The notes under the pieces were generated by a model. The model did no database searches and was not told the origin of the DNA. It saw nothing but the letters and a program-made list of their open reading frames with translations. A DNA stretch of 32,054 bases from an uncultured Bacteriovoracaceae bacterium (GTDB lineage Bacteria > Bdellovibrionota > Bacteriovoracia > Bacteriovoracales > Bacteriovoracaceae), in the NCBI GenBank assembly GCA_937931205.1, contig CALHBF010000019.1, positions 143,550 to 175,603 on the forward strand, written 5' to 3'. This document shows, piece after piece, positions 31,917 to 32,054 of the stretch; positions within the stretch are counted from its first letter, which is position 1, and every line of letters starts with the position of its first letter. Made by a program: the position numbers and the translations under genes.

Positions 31917-32054
31917 ATGGCAAAGGAAAAATTTGACCGTAGTAAACCGCACGTAAACATCGGTACTATTGGTCACGTGGATCACGGTAAAACAACTACA
32001 ACAGCAGCTATCACAATGACGATGGCGAAAGTTTATGGTGGTTCTGCAAAATCA
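31917..32054 (+). CDS. tuf: Elongation factor Tu, N-terminal part (cut by window edge)
   Basis: The first 46 codons are present: [20 protein letters not shown], then the GTP-binding P-loop GHVDHGKT (residues 19-26) and [19 protein letters not shown]-Tu delivers aminoacyl-tRNA to the ribosome. AAGGAG lies 8-10 nt upstream of the ATG. It is the last gene of the tRNA-Thr/Tyr/Gly/Thr-tuf cluster. The frame is open to the edge of the window. Confidence 0.98.
   Translation, partial: MAKEKFDRSKPHVNIGTIGHVDHGKTTTTAAITMTMAKVYGGSAKS

Overview
The window is about 32 kb of chromosomal core sequence from a motile Gram-negative bacterium. It encodes LpxC, BamD, flagellar L- and P-rings and many lipoproteins. 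Low-to-moderate GC, frequent TTG/GTG starts, many TPR and lipoprotein genes, a sigma-54 flagellar promoter and a CsrA/FliW pair would suit the Bdellovibrio/Bacteriovorax lineage. That placement is an inference from gene content, not from a search. I see no insertion sequences, prophage, CRISPR array or integron.

Layout. At 177-252 (-) lies tRNA-Asn, followed by an unknown 153-aa gene (+) and a two-gene minus-strand unit with a divergent AstA-like acyltransferase. From 2.6 to 6.3 kb runs a tightly packed plus-strand operon: TPR/SH3 membrane protein, cyclic-nucleotide-binding protein, AI-2E family membrane protein, BamD and a TPR protein. It ends at a bidirectional terminator shared with fliW. 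From 6.4 to 15.3 kb everything is on the minus strand. In transcription order it is flgF-flgG-flgA-flgH-flgI, then flgJ-flgM-flgN-flgK-flgL, then csrA and fliW. A textbook sigma-54 site precedes flgF.

From 15.5 to 19.4 kb (+) come xseB, a class A penicillin-binding protein and a TonB-like protein. From 19.4 to 22.2 kb (-) are a small unknown gene and folD-gcvT-gcvH (one-carbon and glycine cleavage metabolism). From 22.2 to 25.7 kb (+) are a 59-aa membrane protein, ruvC-ruvA-ruvB (Holliday junction processing) and lpxC. From 25.7 to 28.6 kb are two adjacent unknown lipoproteins, followed by proS and an rlmB-like methyltransferase. The window ends in the conserved tRNA-Thr/Tyr/Gly/Thr-tuf cluster, and tuf is cut by the window edge.

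I found no clearly new multi-gene system. The most interesting signals are regulatory or divergent: (i) two perfect inverted repeats that overlap the ribosome-binding sites of the TonB-like gene and proS; (ii) a near-perfect direct repeat about three helical turns apart at the csrA promoter; (iii) an AstA homologue that appears to lack the family's catalytic histidine; (iv) the tandem lipoprotein pair; and (v) a probable ATC start codon.
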